Positions 53,296-62,661 of a stretch of DNA of 64,000 nt are shown in pieces; position 1 is the first letter of the stretch, and every line of letters starts with the position of its first letter. Origin of the DNA: Neobacillus kokaensis (GTDB taxonomy: Bacteria; Bacillota; Bacilli; Bacillales; Cytobacillaceae); assembly GCF_014656545.1 (NCBI RefSeq), contig NZ_BNDS01000001.1, forward strand, positions 437,190-501,189, read 5' to 3'. Under the pieces are notes generated by a model that did not search any database, had not been told where the DNA came from, and was given only the letters and a program-made list of their open reading frames with translations. The translations under genes were made by a program, and so were the position numbers.

Positions 53296-54906
53296 ATGAG
53301 GTTACATACGAAATTAATGCTAGGAATATCCATACTCATCATTGTGCTTGGTACGATTATAGAATTTACTTTCAAAAATATTATGGAAACTAACTTGAAA
53401 CATGAAATCGGCTTGAAAGCTTTATCGGTTGCGGAATCCATTTCCAATATGCCCGCAATTGAATCTGCTTTTCATACAAAAAATCCAGCAGCGATTATTC
53501 AACCAATTGCTGAAAAAATTCGCAAGGACGTTGGGGCAGAGTTCATTGTGATTGGTAACCGAAGCGAGATTCGTTATTCACACCCCAATCCCAAACGCAT
53601 TGGGCAGAAAATGGTAGGGGGAGATAATGACCGTGTATTTAAAGGGGAATCGGTCATCTCGGAATCTACGGGAACGCTTGGTCCTTCACTTCGAGGCAAA
53701 GCACCGATTTTTAATGGGGATACGGTAATTGGTGTCGTTTCTGTCGGATATCTTCAAACGGATATTGAAACAGAAGTGGCCAAAGTGCAGAAAAAAATCT
53801 TTGTCGCAACGGTTATCATTTTATTGGGCGGAATCTTGGCGGCATACTTAATCTCTATAAATATCAAAAGAGCCATTTTTGGATTGGAACCAAAGGAAAT
53901 TGCCTGGATGTATCAAGAAAAACATGCGATTCTAGAGTCGATACATGAAGGGATTATCGCTATTGATACGGAAGGGCGGATTACGGTCGTTAATGAAACC
54001 GCCCACACTATTTTGAAGACGCCGCTCGAAATTCTGCTGCGAGGAAAAAGAATTGAAGAGGTACTGGAAAATACGCATCTTCTTGACGTTGTCCGAACAG
54101 GAAAAGCAGAATATGATCAGGAGATTTTGATTGCCGGAGAAGTGTACTTAGCCAATCGTATTCCTTTTTTTAATAATAAAAAAGAGGTTATAGGAGCGGT
54201 GGCAAGCTTTCGCAATAAATCCGAGCTTGCTAATCTCTTAAAGGAATTATCCCATATTAAAACCTATGCGGAAGGCTTGCGTGCCCAAACCCACGAATAT
54301 TCAAACCGGATGTACACCTTGTTAGGCTTGATTCAGCTTGGGTCCTATAAAGAAGCGATGGATTTTATCTCGAAGGAAGTAGATGTTGCTCAGGGATTCA
54401 TTCACTTTTTAATGAAGGAAGTGCCGGATCCTATTCTGGCAGCCTTTATTTTAGGGAAATCGAGTTTAGCAAGTGAGTTAAAAATTGATTTTTCAATTGA
54501 TCGAGAGAGCAGTTTTAAAGATGTACCGGTAGAAATTAGCAGAGATGCATTGGTAACCATCATAGGGAATCTGGTGAATAATGCTTTTGAGGCGGTAAGG
54601 GAAAATGAAAAGCTAGACAAGAAGGTTACCCTGTTTTTAACAGATCTCGGTAAAGAATTAATTATTGAAGTCGAAGATAACGGAATGGGAATAGATGAGA
54701 GTGCAAATAATATGATATTTAAAAATGGCTTTACAACGAAGGATACAGGCCGTAATGCTGGGATTGGCTTAAGCTTAGCAGAAAAGGCAATTACTGAATT
54801 AAGCGGCACGATTACGTTTTCATCTGACATTGGAAAAGGTACCATTTTTACAGTAGCAATACCAAAAAGCAGGGGGAAGTTGCATGAAGGGGAATCGGGA
54901 TATTGA
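53296..54906 (+). CDS. CitS/DctS-type sensor histidine kinase
   Basis: 536 residues, same layout as the kinase at 3653: membrane helix, extracytoplasmic sensor domain (about 35-165; GTLGPSLRGKAPIFNGD), second helix (about 170-192), PAS (about 205-310), histidine box THEYSNRMYTLLGL with H333, and HATPase domain (NLVNNAFEAV; GIGLSLAEKAI). Location after tctCBA indicates tricarboxylate sensing, as for B. subtilis CitS. AGAGGTG precedes the ATG. Its last 23 bases overlap the response regulator gene. Confidence 0.9.
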   Translation: MRLHTKLMLGISILIIVLGTIIEFTFKNIMETNLKHEIGLKALSVAESISNMPAIESAFHTKNPAAIIQPIAEKIRKDVGAEFIVIGNRSEIRYSHPNPKRIGQKMVGGDNDRVFKGESVISESTGTLGPSLRGKAPIFNGDTVIGVVSVGYLQTDIETEVAKVQKKIFVATVIILLGGILAAYLISINIKRAIFGLEPKEIAWMYQEKHAILESIHEGIIAIDTEGRITVVNETAHTILKTPLEILLRGKRIEEVLENTHLLDVVRTGKAEYDQEILIAGEVYLANRIPFFNNKKEVIGAVASFRNKSELANLLKELSHIKTYAEGLRAQTHEYSNRMYTLLGLIQLGSYKEAMDFISKEVDVAQGFIHFLMKEVPDPILAAFILGKSSLASELKIDFSIDRESSFKDVPVEISRDALVTIIGNLVNNAFEAVRENEKLDKKVTLFLTDLGKELIIEVEDNGMGIDESANNMIFKNGFTTKDTGRNAGIGLSLAEKAITELSGTITFSSDIGKGTIFTVAIPKSRGKLHEGESGY

Positions 54907-55594
54907 AGTGTTAATTGTTGAGGATGACCTAAGAGTTGCGGAAATCCAAAAACGCTTTCTTGAACAGATTGAAGGTTTTCAAACAGTTGGAATTGCCGCT
55001 AGCTATGCAGAGGCAAAAACCTTAATAGAGATTCTGCAGCCAGATTTGCTCTTGCTGGACATTTTTTTCCCAGATATGAACGGCCTGGACTTATTGAAAG
55101 AAACAAAACAGCAAGCGAAACAAATGAACGTCATTATGATTACAGCTGCGAAAGAGATTCATAAAGTTCAAGAAGCAATAAGTATCGGTGTATTTGATTA
55201 CATCATAAAACCAGTTGTTTTCGAGCGTTTTAAACAATCATTACTACGATATCAGGATTTTCATAGAAAGCTAGTTCAATTGGAGGAAGAAGGTGTCTAT
55301 GTCACACAGCAGCAGGTAGACAGGCTGCTGCGAAAAGAAATTGAAGTAAGCAGCAGTATTGAAAAGTCTTATCTGCCAAAAGGAATTGATCCGCGCACAC
55401 TTGAAAAGGTACTAGAGGTGTTAGGCAGAGAAGTAAGCGGCCTAACAGCTGAAATTGTTGCGAAAAAAATTGGAATCAGTCGAACTACTGCCAGGCGCTA
55501 TTTAGAGCATCTAGTTGCTGAGGAAAAAATAGAAGCTGATTTAGCATATGGAACTGTAGGCAGACCGGAGCGTGTGTATATTGTTAATGCTTAA
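54884..55594 (+). CDS. CitT/DctR-type response regulator
   Basis: 236 residues: receiver domain (8-125; VEDDL, phospho-acceptor D59 in LLLLDIFFPDMNG, K in IIKPVV) and C-terminal helix-turn-helix (IGISRTTARRYLEHL). Overlap of 23 bases with the kinase gene indicates coupling. It should activate tctCBA when the kinase detects citrate or a relative. Paralogue of the regulator at 2939, sharing the ARRYL.HL recognition region and the PKG(L/I) linker. Confidence 0.9.
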   Translation: MKGNRDIEVLIVEDDLRVAEIQKRFLEQIEGFQTVGIAASYAEAKTLIEILQPDLLLLDIFFPDMNGLDLLKETKQQAKQMNVIMITAAKEIHKVQEAISIGVFDYIIKPVVFERFKQSLLRYQDFHRKLVQLEEEGVYVTQQQVDRLLRKEIEVSSSIEKSYLPKGIDPRTLEKVLEVLGREVSGLTAEIVAKKIGISRTTARRYLEHLVAEEKIEADLAYGTVGRPERVYIVNA

Positions 55595-55659
55595 TATCTT
55601 ATAAAATTTTTTTACAAGGTTGTTAAGAGAAATTTATCTTATTGAAGGAGAGAAGCAGA

Positions 55660-56520
55660 TTGACGAAACATCTCGTGTTTGTTTATGGCACATTAAGGAA
55701 GCATGAAGGAAATCATGGATTATTGCTCGGAGCGGAGTGTGTTAGGAGACAGTGCTGGACGAGAGGGAGGATGTTTGATTCAACATTAGGGTACCCCTTT
55801 TTAGCTGCTTCAGAAGAAAATAAAGTCTACGGTGAGCTTTATAAGGTAGATGATCGGCAGCTACAAGCACTTGATGGGCTTGAGGGCTATTACGGTCCCG
55901 GGAAAAATAACTACTACAATAGGGGCGAACAGCTAATTCATACGGATACAGAAAGCTATATGGCATTTGTTTATACTCTTCCTGAAGACCAAGAGCCGCA
56001 AAACATGCGGCAGATTGAAGACGGAGACTGGTGTGTCGATCGGTTTCTAAGGGAGCAAAACCAATCATATTATTATTTTGCTTATGGAAGCTGTATGGAC
56101 CATGAGCGATTCCAGCAGGCCGGGGTGGATCATTTTTTTCAAAAAGTAATAGGCAAGGGTGTCCTTGATGGTTACCAATTGCAGTTTACAATAAGGTCAC
56201 TTGATGGAGGAAGGGCTGACATTGTAGAAAAAGGAGGAACCGTTGAGGGCATTGTCTATGAAATTCCGGCAGAAGCGCTAGCGTATTTATACCGAAGAGA
56301 GGGTGTGAGCGTTGGCTGTTATCGGCCGGCGGTGATAGAACTCACAATCAATGGTACCGTGGTTAAAAACGTATTGACATTTATCGTTGTGAACAAAGAA
56401 GAGGAATCGGCTCCTCCTGAACATTATGCTGAAGAAATATTCCGCGGTGGCAGCGGCTATTTAAGTGATAGCTATCTTGCTGATTTAAATCTGCGCATAG
56501 AAGAACTGCGAACTAGATAA
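55660..56520 (+). CDS. ykqA: YkqA-like double gamma-glutamylcyclotransferase
   Basis: About 286 residues containing two AIG2/GGCT-like folds. The first carries VFVYGTLRKHEGNH (YGTLR motif) and the second YYYFAYGSCMDHERF (YGS motif), as in B. subtilis YkqA. The conserved acidic residue region of domain one is ALDGLEGYYGP. TTG 55660 is set by AAGGAGAG 8 bases upstream. Predicted to act on gamma-glutamyl amines or peptides in the cytoplasm; the true substrate is unknown. Confidence 0.82.
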   Translation: MTKHLVFVYGTLRKHEGNHGLLLGAECVRRQCWTRGRMFDSTLGYPFLAASEENKVYGELYKVDDRQLQALDGLEGYYGPGKNNYYNRGEQLIHTDTESYMAFVYTLPEDQEPQNMRQIEDGDWCVDRFLREQNQSYYYFAYGSCMDHERFQQAGVDHFFQKVIGKGVLDGYQLQFTIRSLDGGRADIVEKGGTVEGIVYEIPAEALAYLYRREGVSVGCYRPAVIELTINGTVVKNVLTFIVVNKEEESAPPEHYAEEIFRGGSGYLSDSYLADLNLRIEELRTR

Positions 56521-56573
56521 GAAAAAACTCGAAAAAATAGATTGACTTTACCTCGGTTTAGGAGGGAATCACC

Positions 56574-57407
56574 ATGAAGAAGTTAAAATATTGGGGAGTG
56601 GCGGCGGTAATTAGCTTGGTAATCGGGACGGCATGTTGGTGGGCTATATCAAAGGTGAACGAGCATAATGACCCGCTCAACAAATCTGACGCATTTGTGT
56701 ATAGTGATAACGGCTTTCTTTATTGGTTTGAGCTGACTAGTAAAAGAGGGAAAGTCGAGGGAAAACTTCACCAACTGAGATTCATAGAAAAAGCCGGGAA
56801 AGCACCGTTAAAGGATGAGAAGATTTACAATCTGATTGGTGAAACAACCGAAAAAGGATATAAATTAAAGGTGAATAATGGCACGGAAATGATGACATAT
56901 GAGGCTTGGTTTACCGGACCGCATCTTTCAATCCAAAAGCAAGGTGAAAAAGATATCAAATTATACAACCCCGTTAATCAGGAAGAACTCAAAGGGTATG
57001 TAAGTGCATTAAAAGACTACGACGCGGAAGAAAAGGAAAATAAACGACTAAGAGAATTTTTTTCTAAGCTTCGTAATGTTTACGGATATCTTTACACCGC
57101 TAAGGACGGCTCGTTTCAATTGTTCGTCAAAATCGATGAAGCCTTGCTCGAAGGCGAAATAACTGGTTCTCTTCTCATGATGGATGACAAGGGGAAAGAA
57201 AAAAGGTATGTATTAAATGGAATAACAGATGGGCAAATGGTGAAGTTCTTTATTAATGCAGACGGGAAAACAACCGAGTTGGAAGGGGATTTCCATAAAG
57301 GAGCCACTAGATTGGACCTGTCGTTTTGGACAACGGACCAAAAACTCTCGTTTCATGAAGTTACTAAGGAAGAATTTAAACAGTATTACGAGGAATTTAA
57401 AAATTAG
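56574..57407 (+). CDS. Membrane-anchored hypothetical protein
   Basis: 277 residues with an N-terminal anchor or uncleaved signal (YWGVAAVISLVIGTACWWAI) and a long extracytoplasmic domain made of two beta-rich halves separated by a helical charged segment (DYDAEEKENKRLREFFSKL, about 143-161). The halves look alike (YWFELTSKRGKVEGKLH and SFQLFVKIDEALLEGEITG), suggesting an internal duplication. AGGAGGG is upstream. No named family recognised. It may be a cell-surface binding protein; function unknown. Confidence 0.65.
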   Translation: MKKLKYWGVAAVISLVIGTACWWAISKVNEHNDPLNKSDAFVYSDNGFLYWFELTSKRGKVEGKLHQLRFIEKAGKAPLKDEKIYNLIGETTEKGYKLKVNNGTEMMTYEAWFTGPHLSIQKQGEKDIKLYNPVNQEELKGYVSALKDYDAEEKENKRLREFFSKLRNVYGYLYTAKDGSFQLFVKIDEALLEGEITGSLLMMDDKGKEKRYVLNGITDGQMVKFFINADGKTTELEGDFHKGATRLDLSFWTTDQKLSFHEVTKEEFKQYYEEFKN

Positions 57408-57432
57408 CAGGCCACAAAAACAGAACCGTAAG

Positions 57433-57477
57433 CGACAAATAGTCCCGATCTTCTTGAAAGCTGGGGACTATTTGTCG
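57433..57477. terminator. Strong bidirectional hairpin
   Basis: CGACAAATAGTCCC and GGGACTATTTGTCG form a 14-bp stem between convergent genes. The T-run is poor on both sides. Confidence 0.8.
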
Positions 57478-57501
57478 TTACATTGAGTAGACAGAACAAT
57501 C

Positions 57502-58017
57502 CTACTTTACTTTCGTGTAATGCTCATAAAACACCCGGAAAAGCCGGTCATCGCCGCCGTGGTCGGGATGGAGTGCCTTAAGTAGTTTTTTAAACTCTTT
57601 CTTGATTACGTCCTTGTCGGTATCTGTTTCTAATCCTAATATGTCCGTATATGCAAGGGGAGGGGATTCCGTAAGTGCATATTCTGCCTGCAGCATTCTT
57701 TTTAAACCGCGCACTTTGGTTTGCTCGATGCGAACTTTTACCTTCAATTCCTCGTTTTCCGCTTTTAATCGTTTGTTATCTTGAAATGTTTTTTCCCATT
57801 GCTGATAATCGATGCCGTATTTCTTACTGCGGTCCGCTATCTGTTTTTTCAAAATAAATGCTGCTATATCAATAGGATGAATGACATAATCTACATTTAA
57901 ACTTTTACTTCGTTTTGCTTTCAGTTTACCGTTAAGAATCAAGCGTATAACATCTTGTTCGGAATTTATGATGCCTTCAGATTTTAATAGTTCAGTTGCT
58001 TCCTTTAAATTCAACAT
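57502..58017 (-). CDS. J-domain protein with N-terminal helix-turn-helix-like region
   Basis: 171 residues in three parts. The N-terminal 60 residues (LNLKEATELLKSEGIINSEQ...) resemble a helix-turn-helix of the excisionase/MerR type. A coiled coil spans about 70-110 (KTFQDNKRLKAENEELKVKV). The C-terminus is a J domain (about 122-171) with the HPD motif in LLKALHPDHGGDD. J domains stimulate Hsp70 (DnaK); this may direct DnaK to a DNA- or protein-bound partner. ATG 58017. Divergent from the threonine aldolase gene. Partner unknown. Confidence 0.75.
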   Translation of the reverse strand: MLNLKEATELLKSEGIINSEQDVIRLILNGKLKAKRSKSLNVDYVIHPIDIAAFILKKQIADRSKKYGIDYQQWEKTFQDNKRLKAENEELKVKVRIEQTKVRGLKRMLQAEYALTESPPLAYTDILGLETDTDKDVIKKEFKKLLKALHPDHGGDDRLFRVFYEHYTKVK

Positions 58018-58171
58018 GAAATCATCTCACAATTACTATGTGCTAACATCAATCTATCATATAAAAATCTCTATTTGTTTTACTGATTTATGTTATTTTT
58101 ATTAAAAATTCGTTTCGGAAAATATGTTACGATAAAATAAAAGGAAAAAAGGAAAACGGGGGCAACGATTC

Positions 58172-59197
58172 ATGTATAGCTTTAAAAATGATTACAGCGA
58201 AGGCGCACATCCAAGAATATTGCAAGCTTTAGTTGATTCCAATCTTGAGCAGGAAGATGGCTACGGTGAAGATCGATTTTCGCAGAAAGCAGTGGAGCTT
58301 ATTAAGGAAAGGCTTGGACGAAAAGATGTGGATATTCACCTGTTAGCAGGGGGAACTCAGACAAATCTTACGACGATATCCGCATTTTTAAGACCTCACG
58401 AGGCAGCCATCGCCGCTAATTCCGGCCATATTTTTACGCATGAAACAGGTGCGATTGAAGCAACAGGTCATAAGGTGTTATCGATTGAAACTGAGGATGG
58501 GAAATTAACACCGTTGCTGGTCAAAACAGTTCTCGATTATCATACTGATGAGCACATGGTAAAACCAAAGCTGGTTTACATATCGAATTCTACTGAAATT
58601 GGAACGATTTATAAGAAAGAGGAGCTGCGGAGGTTAAGTGAATTCTGCCGTGAGCGAGATTTAATTTTGTATATGGATGGGGCGAGACTGGGGTCCGCAC
58701 TTTGTTCAGAAGAAAATGATATCGAGTTATGTGATATTCCTTCATTTGTTGATGCTTTTTATATTGGCGGCACAAAGAATGGTTCTTTGATGGGCGAAGC
58801 ATTGGTTATTTGCCGAGAAGCGCTTAAAGGAGATTTTCGTTATCATATTAAACAAAAGGGAGGACTTTTGGCTAAAGGAAGGCTTTTAGGAATCCAGTTT
58901 TATGAACTTTTTCGGGATAATTTGTTTTTTGATTTGGCCGAGCATGCCAATAAAATGTCGGGTTTGCTTGCGGCTGAACTTAGCAAAGTGAATATACAAT
59001 TTCTAACACAATCACCATCCAACCAAATTTTTCCGATCCTGCCGAATGAAGTGATAACAGCATTACAAAAGAACTATGGTTTCCATATTTGGGAAACGGT
59101 CAACACAGACCACTCAGCCATTCGCCTTGTAACTTCCTGGGCAACGAGAGAAGAGGCCGTTCTAGCATTTATAGACGATTTGAAAAAACTATATTAG
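58172..59197 (+). CDS. Low-specificity L-threonine aldolase-like PLP enzyme
   Basis: 341-residue fold-type I PLP enzyme of the beta-eliminating lyase (threonine aldolase) family, cleaving L-threonine to glycine and acetaldehyde. The PLP lysine is K202 in YIGGTKNG; other motifs are LLAGGTQTNL, the histidine stacking residue in HIFTHETGAIE, and LYMDGARLG with the PLP aspartate. GGGGG is upstream of the ATG. Stop is followed within 8 bases by a copy of the dispersed repeat. Confidence 0.9.
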   Translation: MYSFKNDYSEGAHPRILQALVDSNLEQEDGYGEDRFSQKAVELIKERLGRKDVDIHLLAGGTQTNLTTISAFLRPHEAAIAANSGHIFTHETGAIEATGHKVLSIETEDGKLTPLLVKTVLDYHTDEHMVKPKLVYISNSTEIGTIYKKEELRRLSEFCRERDLILYMDGARLGSALCSEENDIELCDIPSFVDAFYIGGTKNGSLMGEALVICREALKGDFRYHIKQKGGLLAKGRLLGIQFYELFRDNLFFDLAEHANKMSGLLAAELSKVNIQFLTQSPSNQIFPILPNEVITALQKNYGFHIWETVNTDHSAIRLVTSWATREEAVLAFIDDLKKLY

Positions 59198-59201
59198 GTT
59201 T

Positions 59202-59233
59202 GGTGCCTGATACTCATTTTGGTGTCAGGCACT
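59202..59233. repeat. GGTGTCAGGCAC repeat pair (inverted)
   Basis: GGTGCCTGA and TCAGGCAC lie in inverted orientation, forming a hairpin (GTGCCTGA/TCAGGCAC) ending in TTTTAATAG, probably the terminator of the threonine aldolase gene. Confidence 0.8.
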
Positions 59234-59347
59234 TTTAATAGGAAAAATAGAAAAATAATCCAAAGGCACCTTTTTTGTTACATTCAGAATTGATAGACTA
59301 TTAGTAACATCAGGGGTGACTTCGAATAAACCTTAGGAGGGAAAAAG

Positions 59348-60301
59348 ATGGAGCAAAAAATGCGTTTAATTCCGTACCGATTCATTGCAGAGGTTGAAGA
59401 AGCAGCCGAGGTGCCAACAGGGGTAGAAATGATTCAAGCCCCGAAAATTTGGGAAAGAACGAAAGGAAAGGGAATTACGGTCGCCATCTTAGATACCGGA
59501 TGTGATGGTACCCATCCTGATTTGAAAGATAGAATCATTAGCGGTCGGAATTTTACCAATGATGACAACAGCAATCAAGATATTTACCGTGATTATAATG
59601 GCCACGGCACACATGTTGCTGGAACCATAGCGGCAGCCGAAAATCAAAACGGTGTCGTTGGAGTTGCTCCTGAAGCGAATCTACTAATTGTTAAGGTATT
59701 GGATAAACATGGTTCCGGCCAATATGAATGGATTATCAATGGAATCCATTTTGCGATTGAGCAAAAGGTAGATATCATCTCAATGAGCCTTGGCGGTCCA
59801 GTTGATGTACCAGCCTTACGTGAAGCGATCCAGAAGGCTGTTGCCAATAATATTTTGGTTGTTTGCGCGGCAGGAAATGAAGGGGACGGACAAGATTCTA
59901 CAGATGAACTAGGTTATCCTGGAGCGTATAACGAAGTCATAAGTGTCGGTGCTGTAAATCTTGAACGACGTATATCTGATTTTAGCAATTCAAATAAAGA
60001 GTTAGATTTAGTCGCACCTGGGGAAAAAATTTTATCCACCTACTTAAATGGCAAATACGCCAAACTAAGCGGAACATCAATGGCCACTCCCCATATATCT
60101 GGTGCACTGGCACTTATCAAGGCTCTCAGCAACGAAACCTTTGAAAGAAATCTCACCGAGCCTGAACTATACGCCCAGCTAATCAAGCGAACCATCCCCC
60201 TAGGAAACTCGCCAAAACTCGAAGGGAACGGTATGGCCTACTTAACCGCACCAGAACACTTGAAAAAAATATTCGAACAGAAAGAAACAGTCGAAGCTTA
60301 A
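59348..60301 (+). CDS. ispA: Intracellular subtilisin-like serine protease
   Basis: 317-residue S8 protease with no signal peptide. Catalytic triad D49 (ILDTGCDG), H86 (GHGTHVAG) and S244 (GTSMATP); oxyanion N177. The N-terminus contains LIPY (residues 7-10), the inhibitory propeptide motif of Bacillus intracellular proteases (IspA type), which is removed on activation. AGGAGGG is 6 bases before the ATG. It degrades proteins in the mother cell and stationary cells. Its upstream and downstream regions carry repeat copies. Confidence 0.94.
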   Translation: MEQKMRLIPYRFIAEVEEAAEVPTGVEMIQAPKIWERTKGKGITVAILDTGCDGTHPDLKDRIISGRNFTNDDNSNQDIYRDYNGHGTHVAGTIAAAENQNGVVGVAPEANLLIVKVLDKHGSGQYEWIINGIHFAIEQKVDIISMSLGGPVDVPALREAIQKAVANNILVVCAAGNEGDGQDSTDELGYPGAYNEVISVGAVNLERRISDFSNSNKELDLVAPGEKILSTYLNGKYAKLSGTSMATPHISGALALIKALSNETFERNLTEPELYAQLIKRTIPLGNSPKLEGNGMAYLTAPEHLKKIFEQKETVEA

Positions 60302-60308
60302 ACTAAGT

Positions 60309-60321
60309 GGTGTCAGGCACC
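60309..60321 (+). repeat. GGTGTCAGGCACC repeat copy
   Basis: A perfect copy of the dispersed core, 8 bases after the ispA stop codon, not inside a longer stem. Confidence 0.85.
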
Positions 60322-60430
60322 ATAAAAAGACACGATTCCACCTCGGGAGGACAGTGAAAACTGTAAGTGAATTGTAGCCTGTTTTTTTAAAAGTATATAC
60401 ATGTATTAATTCAAATAAATAAGCACTTTT

Positions 60431-60467
60431 AAAAGCAGAGCGAATCGTGAACAGCTCTGCTTTTTTT
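60431..60467 (+). terminator. Rho-independent terminator
   Basis: AAAAGCAGAGC and GCTCTGCTTTT arms with a T-run, 130 bases past the ispA stop. The intervening A/T-rich 100 bases show no gene. Confidence 0.85.
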
Positions 60468-60532
60468 GATGAAAAGGGAAGGGGGCATTTATAAAAATTA
60501 TTTTTTGAGTTGTGACTGTTTACAAAAAATCC

Positions 60533-60802
60533 TTAAATTGTTAAGGTCAAATGCGGTTTACTAAAGTGACTTGTACCCCCGCTGCCCACTAATATATAAC
60601 CGTTTTTTGGAAATACCACTAGTCTACTTGTGCCATCGGAAAGTAAAAGTTCTACTGTAGCCTTATCTTTCAGCGCAACATATTTGACATAACCGGTTGA
60701 AGTAATCGTTGTATCCCAGTTATTATCAAACTCTGCTCTTAACACACGATTAGAATAAGTTTGATTTGACTGTGTTTTTGTTCTTGAATTCTTCATTTTC
60801 AT
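60533..60802 (-). CDS. Small hypothetical protein
   Basis: About 89 residues, unrecognised, with a basic N-terminus (MKMKNSRTKTQ) and a beta-rich body (VLRAEFDNNWDTTI, YVKYVALKDKATVELLLSDG) ending HLTLTI. GGAGGG precedes two closely spaced ATGs (60802 and 60796); either may be used. No signal or membrane segment. It lies alone between ispA and pssA. Confidence 0.55.
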   Translation of the reverse strand: MKMKNSRTKTQSNQTYSNRVLRAEFDNNWDTTITSTGYVKYVALKDKATVELLLSDGTSRLVVFPKNGYILVGSGGTSHFSKPHLTLTI

Positions 60803-61022
60803 CAGCCCTCCTTTACGGTATGCGCGCATTAAAATATGCACAATATTTTATGCACCATAGAAAAATTAGAATGGACAAGAATCACCCTTTTCTAAAATTT
60901 TTCATACATATGTATATATTCGTGTGTTTAAAATCGATAGGAATGTTAACCATTCATTAGAATAATGAAAGAATATATAGAAAATGCTAATAAGAGGCTT
61001 GTCAATGTACAGGAGGTCAACT

Positions 61023-61514
61023 ATGTTTAAACAAATTATAAAAGTAGTACCTAATATATTTACACTTGGAAATTTATTATGTGGTGTGCTTTCCATTACG
61101 CTAAATATGAGCGGCTTTATCGAAACAGCCGCTATTTTAATATTTTTTTCAGGCGTTTTTGATCTTCTTGACGGAAGGATTGCAAGAAGGTTGAAGGTAA
61201 ACAGTGAAATGGGAGTGCAGCTCGATTCTTTAGCCGATATAGTAAGTTTTGGGGTTGCTCCTGCCCTTCTATTCCATTCGATCGCACCAACTTCCGTTTT
61301 GACTTCTTTGGCATTTATACTTTTCCCAATAATGGGCGCATTACGTTTAGCAAAATTTAATGTGAAACCGACCATCGGGTATTTTAATGGTTTGCCTATT
61401 CCGGCTGCCGGACTGCCGTTGGCCGGGATGGGATTCTTTTCATATAGTAATGCGTGGATTACGTTACTCCTGGCTCTTTTAATGGTAAGTCCTATTAAAG
61501 TGAAGAAACTTTAA
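61023..61514 (+). CDS. pssA: CDP-diacylglycerol-serine O-phosphatidyltransferase
   Basis: 163-residue membrane enzyme making phosphatidylserine. The CDP-alcohol phosphatidyltransferase signature DG-x2-AR-x8-G-x3-D-x3-D is fully present at residues 50-72 (DGRIARRLKV then G64, D68, D72). Several helices follow, with the C-terminus LLLALLMVSPIKVKKL. ATG 61023 follows AGGAGGTC. The usual partner psd does not follow. Slightly shorter than the B. subtilis enzyme. Confidence 0.9.
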   Translation: MFKQIIKVVPNIFTLGNLLCGVLSITLNMSGFIETAAILIFFSGVFDLLDGRIARRLKVNSEMGVQLDSLADIVSFGVAPALLFHSIAPTSVLTSLAFILFPIMGALRLAKFNVKPTIGYFNGLPIPAAGLPLAGMGFFSYSNAWITLLLALLMVSPIKVKKL

Positions 61515-61549
61515 TAGAAGGAGTCTTCACGACCGAAGCACTGTAAAAA

Positions 61550-61650
61550 ACAAGCGCAGGTTTACGAAGAAGTTCTACACGACAAGAAAGAAGGAGTCTA
61601 TGTGGATCAAGAGTTAAAAAAACGAGTAAGGCAACGAGTAAACTACTGGC
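61550..61650 (+). other. Open remnant upstream of glutaminase
   Basis: One frame (61550-61650) reads without stops as [20 protein letters not shown] and continues [14 protein letters not shown] before TGA at 61649. It has GTG at 61599 with AAGGAG upstream, which would give only a 17-residue peptide. It looks like the end of a lost gene or a leader peptide; neither is certain. Confidence 0.3.
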
Positions 61651-61660
61651 GGTGATGAAG

Positions 61661-62590
61661 ATGCCTTGTCAATCAAGTGGTGAATTAAAAGAATTAGTAC
61701 TTGAAGCGAAGAAATGCGCTAAAAAGGGAAAGGTTGCAGATTATATTCCCGCACTCGGAAAAGCAAATCCTAACGATTTATCAATTGCAATTCATTATCC
61801 AGAAGGGAACTGTATACAGGCAGGAGACATAGAGAAAAAATTTACGCTGCAAAGTATTTCAAAAGTAATCAGTCTAGCTCTGGTCTTAATGGACAGGGGA
61901 GCAGATTATGTATTTGAACGAGTGGGGATGGAACCGACTGGAGACCCATTTAATTCAATTGCCAAACTTGAAACGATGGTGCCGGCTAAACCATTGAATC
62001 CAATGATAAACGCCGGAGCATTGGTTGTAACGCATATGATCAAAGGGAATACAGTGGAAGAGAGGCTAGATAGGCTGTTATCTTTTATACGGGACTTAGT
62101 AGGAGATGCTTCTGTTAGCTACAACGAAGAAGTGGCCCAGTCAGAATACGAAACGGCAAACCTAAACCGTGCGCTTATCTATTTTTTAAAACAGCATAAG
62201 GTAATCAATGAAGATGTAGAAACGTTAATTGATTTATACACAAAACAGTGCGCCATAGAAATGAACTGTTACGATCTAGCAAAAATCGGCTTAGTTTTTG
62301 CAATGGACGGGATTGATCAGGAAAAAAACAAACGAATCATGCCAGTTGATATTGCTCGAATTTGTAAAACCTTCATGGTAACCTGCGGAATGTACAATGC
62401 TTCAGGAGAATTTGCTATTAAAGTAGGGATTCCTTCCAAAAGTGGAGTATCAGGAGGCATTATGGGAGCAGTCCCAGGCAGATTTGGAATTGGAATTTTC
62501 GGACCAGCATTAGATCAAAAAGGAAACAGTATCGCAGGAATTAAATTATTGGAGCTGTTATCTAAAAATTATCAATTAAGCATGTTTTAG
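61661..62590 (+). CDS. glsA: Glutaminase
   Basis: 309-residue serine-dependent beta-lactamase-fold glutaminase, hydrolysing glutamine to glutamate and ammonia. The SxxK catalytic motif is in FTLQSISKV; then [35 protein letters not shown] and [18 protein letters not shown], all diagnostic. ATG 61661 has GGTGAT (complementary to the 16S end) 4 bases upstream and gives the typical length; GTG 61652 and ATG 61655 are alternatives. Cytoplasmic. Ends in a hairpin terminator. Confidence 0.93.
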   Translation: MPCQSSGELKELVLEAKKCAKKGKVADYIPALGKANPNDLSIAIHYPEGNCIQAGDIEKKFTLQSISKVISLALVLMDRGADYVFERVGMEPTGDPFNSIAKLETMVPAKPLNPMINAGALVVTHMIKGNTVEERLDRLLSFIRDLVGDASVSYNEEVAQSEYETANLNRALIYFLKQHKVINEDVETLIDLYTKQCAIEMNCYDLAKIGLVFAMDGIDQEKNKRIMPVDIARICKTFMVTCGMYNASGEFAIKVGIPSKSGVSGGIMGAVPGRFGIGIFGPALDQKGNSIAGIKLLELLSKNYQLSMF

Positions 62591-62596
62591 CTTTTG

Positions 62597-62625
62597 GCGA
62601 ACAGTGAAATACTGTTCGCTGTTTT
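62597..62625 (+). terminator. Rho-independent terminator
   Basis: GCGAACAGT and ACTGTTCGC arms around GAAAT, followed by TGTTTTG, directly after glsA. Confidence 0.8.
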
Positions 62626-62661
62626 GTACTTAGACAAAAAGAAAAATACGGAGCTGATTAA

